From assembly GCA_021798855.1 (NCBI GenBank), contig JAJZBP010000009.1, forward strand, positions 1 through 20,407: 20,407 bases of DNA, in the 5' to 3' direction. Source of the DNA: Bacillota bacterium. Its GTDB lineage: Bacteria > Bacillota > Sulfobacillia > JAJZIM01 > JAJZBP01. The translations under genes were made by a program, and so were the position numbers. Under the pieces are notes generated by a model. The model did not search any database. It saw nothing but the letters and a program-made list of their open reading frames with translations, and was not told where the DNA came from. Positions within the stretch are counted from its first letter, which is position 1, and each line of letters opens with the position of its first letter. Shown here piece by piece: positions 1 through 5,961 of the stretch.

Positions 1-38
1 GACCCCCTATGAGAAACTTTTCACAACCAAAATCAAAG

Positions 39-68
39 AAAAGATCGGGTCCGAAAGGCCGATCTTTT
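39..68 (-). terminator. Rho-independent terminator after the rep-like gene
   Basis: A perfect 10-bp stem (AAAAGATCGG at 39-48 with CCGATCTTTT at 59-68) closes a 10-base loop. On the minus strand the stem runs into a T-rich tail (positions 42 down to about 32). It lies 15 bases past the stop of the minus-strand gene ending at 83, so it most likely ends that transcript. The A/T ends of the stem would let it work in both directions. Confidence 0.75.
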
Positions 69-82
69 CCGATCTCCTTGGA

Positions 83-688
83 TCAGGGGAATAGATTAAT
101 CACCCTGCCCACGCGCTTTGACGCTTTCGTTTTTACTATCATCTCTTTGATTTGCCGCTTTGCGTCCCACAATTCAGCCGTAGTCAAATTTTCCCGCCGC
201 GCGCGATCATACATCTCTACAATTACTTCCCGGCAAACATCGTACCCGCGGTAAAAGCAGCGGGGGTTGACGATAAAATGTGTCCTGCCTCGCAGATCGC
301 GAAACCTCACTAGATAATTGCCGTCATCCAATTCCTTGATGATTTTCTTAACCTGCGTATCTTTTACCCGAAGCAGTTTCCCTAGTGTTTCGTAGGTTGC
401 CAATTTGTGGTTAGGAGCCAACAATTCGTTCGTCAACCAGGCGATATGTTGGCCCAAAATCGGGACCGTCGCTCTCGCGGGCATCGACATCCCCAACAAC
501 GCCGCCATCGGTGTTGGCACCTTGTTGCCGTTTCCGTCTTCCTCCTCGTAATATGTTTGCACGTAATGGTGCCCCTCCCTTCCGCTTTTACGCAAGCTTT
601 CCCCGGCCTCCAGCAACGCCGTCACAGCTACTAATTTGCCGGTTTCGGGGTTGATTAAGTTTTCCGGTGTGGTATCATTGCCTTGCAT
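83..688 (-). CDS. RepL-like plasmid/phage replication initiator (winged helix), putative
   Basis: A 201-residue protein starting at ATG 688 with a strong Shine-Dalgarno (AGAAGGAGAG) about six bases upstream. Residues about 75-145 read like a winged-helix domain: a helix rich in leucine (HIAWLTNELL), a recognition-helix region with TYETLGKLLRVKDTQVKKI, then a beta-wing (YLVRF, HFIVNP). The segment FIVNPRCFYRGY resembles the INP-x-x-x-x-x-G signature of Firmicute RepL proteins, which start replication of small plasmids. The C-terminus is charged. It is isolated in a decayed region beside a tRNA operon, which fits a plasmid or integrative-element remnant. The frame itself is intact. An ordinary winged-helix regulator is the main alternative. 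Family assignment is inferred from motif memory, not from a search. Confidence 0.55.
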   Translation of the reverse strand: MQGNDTTPENLINPETGKLVAVTALLEAGESLRKSGREGHHYVQTYYEEEDGNGNKVPTPMAALLGMSMPARATVPILGQHIAWLTNELLAPNHKLATYETLGKLLRVKDTQVKKIIKELDDGNYLVRFRDLRGRTHFIVNPRCFYRGYDVCREVIVEMYDRARRENLTTAELWDAKRQIKEMIVKTKASKRVGRVINLFP

Positions 689-705
689 GGTATCTCTCCT
701 TCTGT

Positions 706-740
706 CCCCCGGGTTGACGCCGGGGGATTTTTATTTTTTT
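706..740 (+). terminator. Terminator-like hairpin facing the plus strand
   Basis: CCCCCGG (706-712) pairs with CCGGGGG (720-726) around a 7-base loop, followed on the plus strand by a T-rich run to 740. No plus-strand gene ends here, so it may shield the rep-like gene from opposing transcription. On the minus strand the same hairpin sits in the 5' leader just upstream of the rep-like gene's ribosome binding site. Confidence 0.55.
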
Positions 741-883
741 GGGCCGGAAAATGAAAAGCCGCCAAAAACCTTGCGCCTCATTCCCTCTATGGGGTTGGCA
801 CCAATGTTTTCAACGGCTTCACCGTCCCCGGCAACCACCGGGCGGGGCTTCTTTTTTTCGCCCCGGTTTCTTTTTTTTAAATG
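741..883. other. Non-coding, T-rich and GC-hairpin stretch
   Basis: No convincing gene is visible. It contains a second hairpin, CGGGGC (843-848) with GCCCCG around a T-rich loop, followed by another T-run near 867-878. Open frames here run through the hairpins and have low-complexity, Lys/Arg/Gly-rich translations, so I do not call them genes. Confidence 0.5.
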
Positions 884-941
884 AAAAAGGCTCTCTTCCC
901 CGGGGGCGGTGATGCACACCCCCAAGGAACAGGGCCTTTTT
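884..941 (-). terminator. Large terminator hairpin after the ParB-like fragment
   Basis: AAAAAGGC (884-891) and GCCTTTTT (934-941) form an 8-bp outer stem. An inner G5/C5 arm (902-906 with 918-923) makes a longer imperfect hairpin. On the minus strand the stem ends in a T-run, placing a terminator 33 bases past the stop of the ParB-like fragment. It could act in both directions. Confidence 0.6.
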
Positions 942-973
942 CGTCGCGGCACCACTCGCGATATAGACTTATT

Positions 974-1264
974 CTACATTGCCAAGCCAAATCCTGCAAT
1001 CCCTCTCCGTTTTTTTTCACTTTTAGCGGCAAGCTCCTCCCACGCCTGGGCCGTGGTGAGCCGGTGGGAATATTGGACGTCCAATACTACCCCGGAAATG
1101 GCCGTCAAGTGGCCTTCCGACAGGTTACCGTCCAATACCGCCTTCTTGATCCGCGAAGACATTCCGTGGAATTTCTGTCGCAAGGCTACGTCAGGTTGAC
1201 TGCACCCCTTCGCCTGCGCGATCCGTTCCTGCGTCCAGCCCTCCTCATCACGCAGGCCGCGGCT
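974..1264 (-). pseudogene. ParB/RepB-family fragment, 5' end lost
   Basis: The minus-strand frame is open from 1264 down to the stop at 974. It reads as the helix-turn-helix core of a ParB-type protein: EEGWTQERIAQAKGCSQPDV (helix-turn-helix), then a helical stretch containing GNLSEGHLTAISGVV, which matches the ParB pattern in which a short helix ends in L-S-E-G-H. A TGA at 1265-1267 blocks the frame upstream. No plausible start with a ribosome site precedes the helix-turn-helix (the first TTG is at 1183, inside the domain). The N-terminal nuclease-like half is absent. This looks like a remnant of a plasmid or integrative-element partition gene, in keeping with the nearby rep-like gene. Either truncation or a frameshift could explain it. 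Confidence 0.55.
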
Positions 1265-1354
1265 TCACCGACAGACCCCCACCCCCTAATCTGTTCGGGC
1301 CGAGGTGCTCCGGTTCCCGTTCTTTGCCCTTATTGGCGGTTGTTTATCACTAAA

Positions 1355-1408
1355 TTGAGGACTGTTTTGAGGACTATTTGCTTTTTTCCGTGGAACATCC
1401 GTGGAACA
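1355..1408. repeat. Two pairs of short tandem repeats, possible integrase arm sites
   Basis: TTGAGGACT occurs at 1355-1363 and 1367-1375 (12-base period). CCGTGGAACA occurs at 1388-1397 and 1399-1408 (11-base period). They lie between the tRNA operon terminator and the mobile-element remnants. Paired direct repeats of about 10 bases beside a tRNA gene are typical of arm-type binding sites of tyrosine recombinases, but no integrase gene is present in the window. Role inferred. Confidence 0.4.
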
Positions 1409-1435
1409 AAAGCGAAAGCAGCCTTACGGCTGCTT
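1407..1435 (-). terminator. Terminator of the tRNA operon
   Basis: AAGCAGCC (1416-1423) pairs with GGCTGCTT (1428-1435) around a TTAC loop. On the minus strand it is followed by TTCGCTTTTG. It starts 11 bases past the 3' end of tRNA-Thr(GGT), so it ends the four-gene minus-strand tRNA transcript. Confidence 0.8.
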
Positions 1436-1445
1436 GGTTTTCTTG

Positions 1446-1521
1446 TGGAGCTGATGTCCGGGATCGAACCGGAGACCTCCTGCTTACCATGCAGGTGCTC
1501 TACCGACTGAGCTACATCAGC
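1446..1521 (-). tRNA. tRNA-Thr (anticodon GGT)
   Basis: A 76-base cloverleaf with the CCA end encoded. Acceptor arms are GCTGATG and CATCAGC. The anticodon arm is CCTGC-ATGGTAA-GCAGG, giving anticodon GGT, and a GGTTCGATCC T-arm is present. It is the last gene of the minus-strand tRNA operon and the one nearest the mobile-element remnants. Confidence 0.95.
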
Positions 1522-1524
1522 GTT

Positions 1525-1601
<77 letters not shown>

Positions 1602-1653
1602 ATTATTCGGCCATTCAAAACGGCCCGTTTCCTTAGGATCAACCCACTTATCA

Positions 1654-1738
1654 TGGTGGAGGGGGCTGGATTCGAACCAGCGAAGGCAGCGCCGGCAGAT
1701 TTACAGTCTGCTCCCTTTAACCACTCGGGAACCCCTCC
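1654..1738 (-). tRNA. tRNA-Tyr (anticodon GTA)
   Basis: An 85-base class II tRNA with a long variable arm and encoded CCA. Acceptor arms are GGAGGGG and CCCCTCC. The anticodon arm is GCAGA-CTGTAAA-TCTGC, giving anticodon GTA. Confidence 0.95.
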
Positions 1739-1748
1739 ATGCCTCTCT

Positions 1749-1823
1749 TGGAGCTGGCGAGGGGATTTGAACCCTTAACCTGCTGATTACAAATCAGCTG
1801 CTCTGCCATTGAGCTACGCCAGC
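1749..1823 (-). tRNA. tRNA-Thr (anticodon TGT)
   Basis: A 75-base cloverleaf with encoded CCA. Acceptor arms are GCTGGCG and CGCCAGC. The anticodon arm is GCTGA-TTTGTAA-TCAGC, giving anticodon TGT. It is the first gene of the minus-strand tRNA operon. With tRNA-Thr(GGT) it reads most Thr codons. Confidence 0.95.
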
Positions 1824-1838
1824 CCACCCGCGACCCGC

Positions 1839-1868
1839 ATTATAACATCACCGCCTACCCGTTTGCAA
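1839..1868 (-). promoter_or_regulatory. Sigma-A type promoter of the tRNA operon
   Basis: On the minus strand, TTGCAA (1868-1863), an 18-base spacer, and a perfect TATAAT (1844-1839) lie 15 bases before tRNA-Thr(TGT). It is back to back with the promoter of tRNA-Ser. Confidence 0.75.
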
Positions 1869-1893
1869 GCTACTTTTCCCCCGGACGGCTCGC

Positions 1894-1921
1894 TTGACAT
1901 CCGACCCCATCCCGTTATATC
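1894..1921 (+). promoter_or_regulatory. Sigma-A type promoter of tRNA-Ser
   Basis: A perfect TTGACA (1894-1899), a 16-base spacer, and TATATC (1916-1921). It ends 15 bases before tRNA-Ser and diverges from the tRNA operon promoter. Confidence 0.75.
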
Positions 1922-1936
1922 CTAAAGGACGACCGC

Positions 1937-2028
1937 GGAGGGGTACCCAAGTGGTTGAAGGGGCGGGTTTGCTAAACCTGTAGTGGGGTGCAACTCCAGC
2001 GAGGGTTCGAATCCCTCCCCCTCCGCCA
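1937..2028 (+). tRNA. tRNA-Ser (anticodon GCT)
   Basis: A 92-base class II tRNA with a long variable arm and encoded CCA. Acceptor arms are GGAGGGG and CCCCTCC with discriminator G. The anticodon arm is CGGGT-TTGCTAA-ACCTG, giving anticodon GCT. It is a single-gene transcript with its own promoter and terminator. Confidence 0.95.
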
Positions 2029-2055
2029 GAAAATTCGGGTTCGGATTTGTTTGGG

Positions 2056-2076
2056 GCCGCCTTTCGGCGGTCTTTT
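2056..2076 (+). terminator. Terminator of tRNA-Ser
   Basis: CCGCC (2057-2061) pairs with GGCGG (2066-2070) around a TTTC loop, followed by TCTTTT. It lies between tRNA-Ser and the convergent end of the uracil-DNA glycosylase gene. Confidence 0.8.
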
Positions 2077-2084
2077 GACTCGCC

Positions 2085-2663
2085 TCACCCAAACCACTTT
2101 TCCGCCAACAAGGCCACCGCTCGCCGCCTCAGTTCGCGGTTGGCGGGTTCGTTGTTCCAGAGGCTCACTCCCGAAGGATGCGGCAACGGAATGACCGTCA
2201 CGCCGGCTTTGGCAAACTCCCGCCCCACGGCTTCATTGAGTGACACACCCGGCAAAAAGCGTCCCAGAGCCAGAGTTCCCACCGTAATGATCACTTTCGG
2301 TCGGACCAAGGCCAACTCCCGCTCCAAAAAAGGCACGCAGTTTTCGCATTCCAGTCGCGATGGCGGCCGGTCCCCCTTCCCCCCGGTTCCCTTGCCGGGG
2401 TAACACTTAACCAAAGCCGTCAGGTAGGCCCCGGCCCTGAAGCGTTCCCCTTCTATTTTCTCCTCCTCCAGCCAGCGAAAAAGCCCTCCGCCGCCTCCGG
2501 GGTTGCCGAACGGCAAATACTTCAGGCCATCCCCTTTGGCCGGAGCCTGTCCCACCACCAAAAATGGACTCGGAATCCTTCCCCGCTCCACCGCCGGGAG
2601 CGGAGTCATTCGCGGACAAATCCGGCAGGCCGCAATTTCTTTCCGTAACGGTTCAGGTTCCAA
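2085..2663 (-). CDS. Uracil-DNA glycosylase superfamily protein with a 4Fe-4S cluster
   Basis: A 192-residue protein that should remove uracil from DNA as the first step of base-excision repair. Cysteines C13 and C16 (CRICPRM), C87 (VKCYPG) and C106 or C109 (CENC) are spaced as in the iron-sulfur UDGs of families 4 and 5. VGQAP (38-42) with PFGNPGG is the first active-site loop, and HPSG (162-165) is the second. HPSG rather than the plainer family-4 form points to the UDGb-like or a related subfamily, and the usual acidic catalytic residue is not obvious in the first loop, so exact activity is uncertain. The start is TTG at 2663, overlapping the sigH stop by 11 bases, which suggests translational coupling. 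No strong ribosome site is visible. Confidence 0.8.
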   Translation of the reverse strand: MEPEPLRKEIAACRICPRMTPLPAVERGRIPSPFLVVGQAPAKGDGLKYLPFGNPGGGGGLFRWLEEEKIEGERFRAGAYLTALVKCYPGKGTGGKGDRPPSRLECENCVPFLERELALVRPKVIITVGTLALGRFLPGVSLNEAVGREFAKAGVTVIPLPHPSGVSLWNNEPANRELRRRAVALLAEKWFG

Positions 2664-3333
2664 CCCGCTGCAAGGCTACCCGCTCACCGCCACCACCGCG
2701 GCCGTCCAGGTATCGCTCCAGTTTGCGTTTCACCCTCTGCAGTGCGTTATCGATGGATTTGACGTGTCGCCGCAGATCCCGAGCGATTTCCTCGTACGAC
2801 TTGCCGTCAAGGTAGGACATGAGCACCTGCCACTCCAGATCGCTCAAGATCTCCCCCATTTTTTCCTCGATGCCGGAGAATTCTTCTCGGCTGATGATCA
2901 TTTCCTCCGGATCGCTCACCCTGGCCCCCGAAAGAACGTCCAGGAGTGTCCGATCCGAATCCTCGTCGTAGATTGGCCGGTTCAGGGAAACGTAGGAATT
3001 CAACGGAATATGTTTCTGCCTGGTGGCCGTCTTGATGGCCGTAATGATCTGCCGCGTGATGCAAAGTTCGGCAAATGCCCTGAAAGATGCCAATTTATCA
3101 TTGCGAAAATCCCGAATGGCCTTGTAGAGGCCGATCATCCCCTCCTGGATGATGTCCTCCTTATCCGCCCCAATCAAAAAATAAGACCGGGCTTTCGCTC
3201 TAACAAAGTTTTTATATTTATTTATTAAGAATTCGAGGGCAAACGTACTCCCTCCGCGGGCTTGTTCCACCACTTGTTCGTCTGCAACGGTTTCGAACCC
3301 GCTACAGATCTCCCCTTGGAGATCTAAACTCAC
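2653..3333 (-). CDS. sigH: RNA polymerase sporulation sigma factor SigH
   Basis: A 226-residue sigma-70 family protein. Sigma-H drives early stationary-phase and sporulation genes, including spo0A and kinases, in Firmicutes. Region 2 holds LINKYKNFVRAKARSYFLIG and EDIIQEGMIGLYKAIRDF, almost the textbook SigH core. Region 4 (EWQVLMSYLDGKSYEEIA, then RRHVKSIDNALQRVKRKL) is the -35-binding helix-turn-helix. I chose GTG at 3333 because GGGAGGCGG sits about seven bases before it and the resulting N-terminus (VSLDLQGEI) gives near-normal family length. A longer frame back to 3420 would add 29 residues without a matching family segment. The C-terminal tail is Gly-rich. The gene has its own promoter at 3452-3481, separate from the rlmB transcript. 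Confidence 0.95.
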   Translation of the reverse strand: MSLDLQGEICSGFETVADEQVVEQARGGSTFALEFLINKYKNFVRAKARSYFLIGADKEDIIQEGMIGLYKAIRDFRNDKLASFRAFAELCITRQIITAIKTATRQKHIPLNSYVSLNRPIYDEDSDRTLLDVLSGARVSDPEEMIISREEFSGIEEKMGEILSDLEWQVLMSYLDGKSYEEIARDLRRHVKSIDNALQRVKRKLERYLDGRGGGGERVALQRVGT

Positions 3334-3380
3334 TAAACCGCCTCCCAATTGCCCGCACGTGGAAGCTGCACCTTTTCCAG

Positions 3381-3393
3381 TTAGACATTCTAA
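3381..3393. promoter_or_regulatory. Short palindrome in the sigH leader, possible operator
   Basis: TTAGACATTCTAA is a perfect inverted repeat (5-bp arms, 3-base centre) inside an AT-rich leader of about 110 bases between the sigH promoter and its start codon. The AT-richness contrasts with the GC-rich surroundings. Binding of a stationary-phase regulator is possible but not shown. Confidence 0.3.
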
Positions 3394-3451
3394 TTTTAAA
3401 AAAAGGCTAACATCGTACAATATATTACCGAACGAACTGCAATATGCTCAT

Positions 3452-3481
3452 ATTATATGCCTAATCGCCAAAAAACGTCAA
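3452..3481 (-). promoter_or_regulatory. Sigma-A type promoter of sigH
   Basis: On the minus strand, TTGACG (3481-3476), an 18-base spacer, and a perfect TATAAT (3457-3452). It begins seven bases after the rlmB stop and gives a sigH leader of roughly 110 bases. A 5-bp CAAGG/CCTTG hairpin overlapping the rlmB stop and this -35 element might be a weak terminator for the upstream transcript. Confidence 0.75.
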
Positions 3482-3487
3482 GGCCAT

Positions 3488-4246
3488 TTATCGTCCCTTG
3501 GCCGCATGTCTTTGCCGAAAAACTTCATAAAGAGCAACCGCTCCCGCCACTGTAACGTTCAACGAAGAAATGTCACCCCACATCGGTAGACTCAGGGAGA
3601 AATCGCAATTCTCCTTTACCAGGCGCCCCAGTCCCTTCTCCTCCCCACCCACGACCAGAGCCAATGGGCCCTTCAAGTCCGCGTCCCAGAGGCGCTTTTC
3701 GCCCCCCGGATCCAACCCGACCACCCAGATCCCGCGCTCCCGCAATTCGGCCAACACGCGGGAAATATTGGTCACCCTGGCCACCGGCAGGCGCTCCAGG
3801 GAACCAGTCGCCGCCTTGGCCGCCGCCCCGGTCAACCCAGCCGAACGGCGCTTTCCCAGGATGATCCCGTGGGCACCGGCCGCGTCCGCCGTCCTGGCCA
3901 AGGCGCCCAGGTTGCGTGGATCCTGAACTTCGTCCAACACCAACAACAGGGGATCCACCTCCCTGTTCCGGGCGTTGGCCAGGATGTCCTCCACGGTGGC
4001 GTAGGCCAAGCAGGCCGCCACGGCCACCACCCCCTGGTGTCCCTTGCCGGCCATGGCCTCCAGTGCCTTTTTGTCCACTTCCTGCACCGGAATGCCCAAT
4101 TCCCGTCCCCGGGCTCGGATCCGGGTTTGTCCCTGTCCCCGAAAACCTTTCTGCAGGATTATCCGGTGCAGTGGCCGGCCCGCCTCCAACGCCGCCATAA
4201 CCGAATGGATTCCTGGGATCAGGTCATCCCGTTCGTTGTCAGCCAT
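3488..4246 (-). CDS. rlmB: 23S rRNA 2'-O-methyltransferase, RlmB/TrmH (SpoU) family
   Basis: A 252-residue SPOUT-class methyltransferase that transfers a methyl group from S-adenosylmethionine to a ribose 2'-OH of 23S rRNA (G2251 in E. coli RlmB). The N-terminal substrate-binding domain starts IPGIHSVMAALEAG. The C-terminal knot domain carries the three SpoU motifs: LDEVQDPRNLGALARTA (about 104-120), LALVVGGEEKGLG (about 195-207) and LPMWGDISSLNVTVAGAVA (about 220-238). The ATG at 4246 overlaps the last codons and stop of folA (ATGGCTGA), so the two are probably coupled. There is no strong ribosome site. An upstream ATG at 4282 would add 12 residues with no ribosome site. The neighbours match the usual Firmicute cysS-mrnC-rlmB-sigH order. 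Confidence 0.93.
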   Translation of the reverse strand: MADNERDDLIPGIHSVMAALEAGRPLHRIILQKGFRGQGQTRIRARGRELGIPVQEVDKKALEAMAGKGHQGVVAVAACLAYATVEDILANARNREVDPLLLVLDEVQDPRNLGALARTADAAGAHGIILGKRRSAGLTGAAAKAATGSLERLPVARVTNISRVLAELRERGIWVVGLDPGGEKRLWDADLKGPLALVVGGEEKGLGRLVKENCDFSLSLPMWGDISSLNVTVAGAVALYEVFRQRHAAKGR

Positions 4247-4718
4247 TGTGAAAGTATTCCAAAAACCTGTAGCGAAGGTCATGGTGGGTTTTGTAATCGC
4301 TTTTTCCCCTCAATACCCAGGATTCGTCCTGGTTGAGATCGGCGAAGTGCCTATCGGCGTCAAATCTGGCCGCGATTTCGGTGACGTAGGCTTGCGTACA
4401 ATGGGGCAACAGCTGAGAATAAATCGCTTCTCCTCCAATCACGAATACGTCATCCGCCGGATATGCCTCCAAACGCAGAAAAAGTTCGTCCAGGGACCGG
4501 CAAACAAGCACCGCGTTCGCGTTCAGGCTCCGGCTCAAAACGATGTTCACTCTTGCCTCCAACGGCGCCGGCAGTGACTCAAACGTGCCCCTCCCCATGA
4601 TCACGGTCTTACCCAGAGTCAGCCGCCGAAAAAGACGCATGTCTTCCGGTATGCGCGCCAACAGTTTGCCCCGGTAGCCGATCCCCCAGTTTAAATCGAC
4701 GCAGACGACGGCCTTCAA
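4239..4718 (-). CDS. folA: Dihydrofolate reductase
   Basis: A 159-residue enzyme, the standard family length. It reduces dihydrofolate to tetrahydrofolate with NADPH and so recycles the folate oxidised by ThyA. It begins with the beta-strand KAVVCVDLNWGIG and continues RGKLLARIPEDMRLFRRLT, with the catalytic acidic residue in P-E-D-M. GKTVIMGRGTFESLP binds NADPH, and VFVIGGEAIYSQLLP holds the conserved GG. The start is TTG at 4718, one base after the thyA stop. No in-frame ATG or GTG gives a normal N-terminus, so translation probably depends on re-initiation. The stop overlaps the rlmB start. Confidence 0.93.
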   Translation of the reverse strand: MKAVVCVDLNWGIGYRGKLLARIPEDMRLFRRLTLGKTVIMGRGTFESLPAPLEARVNIVLSRSLNANAVLVCRSLDELFLRLEAYPADDVFVIGGEAIYSQLLPHCTQAYVTEIAARFDADRHFADLNQDESWVLRGKSDYKTHHDLRYRFLEYFHNG

Positions 4719-4719
4719 T

Positions 4720-5550
4720 TTAAACCGCAACGGGGATATGCTTGATTTGTTCGCCGCTTTGGTAAGCTTCCAGGCCGAAGTCGGTAACCCGAAATGAATA
4801 GAAGTCTTTGACCGTGGGGTTGAACAGCAGGTGGGGCGCCGGGTATGGTTCCCTCCGCAGCAATTCGCGCACCAGCGGGATGTGCTTGTCATAGATGTGG
4901 GCATCAGCAATCACATGCACCATTTCCCCCACCTCCAAGTCGCTGGCCCGCGCGAACATATGCAGGAGAACCGCATATTGCACCACGTTCCAATTATTCG
5001 CCGTCAGAACGTCCTGGGAACGTTGGTTCAATATGGCGTTGAGCTTCCGTCCGGTAACATTGAAAGTCAAGCTGTAGGCGCAAGGATAGAGATTCATCTG
5101 GTGCAGATCACTGTGGTTGTAAATGTTGGTGATCATCCTGCGGCTGTAGGGATTGTGTTTTAAATCATAAAGCACCCGGTCCACCTGGTCGAATTGTCCT
5201 TCCGGGTATTCATGTTTGATGGCCAGTTGATATCCGTAGGCTTTCCCAATGGAGCCTTCCCGGTCCGCCCAACTGTCCCAAATGTGACTGCCGAGATCGC
5301 GAATGTTGTTGGACTTTTTCTGCCAAATCCAGAGAATTTCATCGATAGCCGCTTTGAAGTTGGTCGGCCTCAGGGTCATTATCGGAAACTCCGCGGCCAG
5401 ATCGTATCTGTTGACGACGCCGAATTTCTTGATGGTATGCGCCGGCGTGCCGTCGGACCACTTCGGTCTGACCACCTCCCGGGCGGAAGATACCCCATTC
5501 TCCAAGATGTCCCGGCACATGTGAACGAAAAGATCGTCAGCTTTGCTCAT
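4720..5550 (-). CDS. thyA: Thymidylate synthase (ThyA type)
   Basis: A 276-residue enzyme that makes dTMP from dUMP using methylene-tetrahydrofolate as carbon donor and reductant, leaving dihydrofolate for the next gene's product. The catalytic cysteine is C157 in NLYPCAYSLTFNV. R137-R138 bind phosphate, QRSQD (176-180) and NNWNVVQYA contact dUMP, and DAHIYDKHI (217-224) is the conserved C-terminal signature. The residue after the catalytic Cys is Ala where the common form has His (PCH). I believe some Clostridia-type enzymes share this. I chose ATG at 5550 because GAGG lies six bases upstream. An ATG two codons earlier is possible. The start overlaps the end of mrnC by 14 bases. The same slot often carries flavin-dependent thyX in related genomes. 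Confidence 0.93.
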   Translation of the reverse strand: MSKADDLFVHMCRDILENGVSSAREVVRPKWSDGTPAHTIKKFGVVNRYDLAAEFPIMTLRPTNFKAAIDEILWIWQKKSNNIRDLGSHIWDSWADREGSIGKAYGYQLAIKHEYPEGQFDQVDRVLYDLKHNPYSRRMITNIYNHSDLHQMNLYPCAYSLTFNVTGRKLNAILNQRSQDVLTANNWNVVQYAVLLHMFARASDLEVGEMVHVIADAHIYDKHIPLVRELLRREPYPAPHLLFNPTVKDFYSFRVTDFGLEAYQSGEQIKHIPVAV

Positions 5551-5956
5551 GTTCATCCTCTTCCGCCAAGAGTTTGCGCCCCAACGTTTGGATTTGTTCC
5601 GCCCTGTCCCCACGCCCCGTCAGGTAAAGGTAACCGAGCAGCGATTCCAGTCCGGTGCTCAACCGGTAAGCCAAAACATCGCCACCTGCTCCGGGGGTTC
5701 TCCCCTTGGCGTTGCGCCCCCGCCGGCAGATCTCCTTTTCCTCGTCCGTCAGTGCGCCTTCGAGGAGGCGTCCCATCCTGGCCTGGGTCCGGGCTCGCAC
5801 CTGTTCCACCGTGCGCCGGTGCAGTTCGGACGGACGGCAAACCCCGTTCTCCAGGATGGCCTTTCTGGCCGATAACTCGTAGACGGCATCCCCCAGATAA
5901 GCCAAGGCCAACACCGAAAGATCCAACCGGCACCCCGGGGCGGCTCCCGGTTCCAC
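5537..5956 (-). CDS. mrnC: Mini-ribonuclease III (MrnC)
   Basis: A 139-residue protein made only of an RNase III catalytic domain without the double-strand RNA-binding domain. In Bacillus this enzyme matures 23S rRNA. LALAYLGDAVYELSAR (about 15-30) is the RNase III signature with the acidic metal ligands, and CRRGRNAKGRTPGAGGDVLAYRLSTGLESLLGYLYL holds the second conserved block (RGRNAK and E in the Y-R-x-S-T-x-L-E motif). I chose GTG at 5956, six bases after the cysS stop, with GAGGG nine or so bases upstream, which gives normal family length. Longer versions start inside cysS. Its end overlaps thyA. Confidence 0.92.
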   Translation of the reverse strand: MEPGAAPGCRLDLSVLALAYLGDAVYELSARKAILENGVCRPSELHRRTVEQVRARTQARMGRLLEGALTDEEKEICRRGRNAKGRTPGAGGDVLAYRLSTGLESLLGYLYLTGRGDRAEQIQTLGRKLLAEEDEHEQS

Positions 5957-5961
5957 CGCCT

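Noticed and set aside
731..955. Minus-strand open frame of 74 codons near the rep-like gene
   Set aside because: It covers two terminator-like hairpins and translates to Lys/Arg/Gly-rich low-complexity sequence without a ribosome site.
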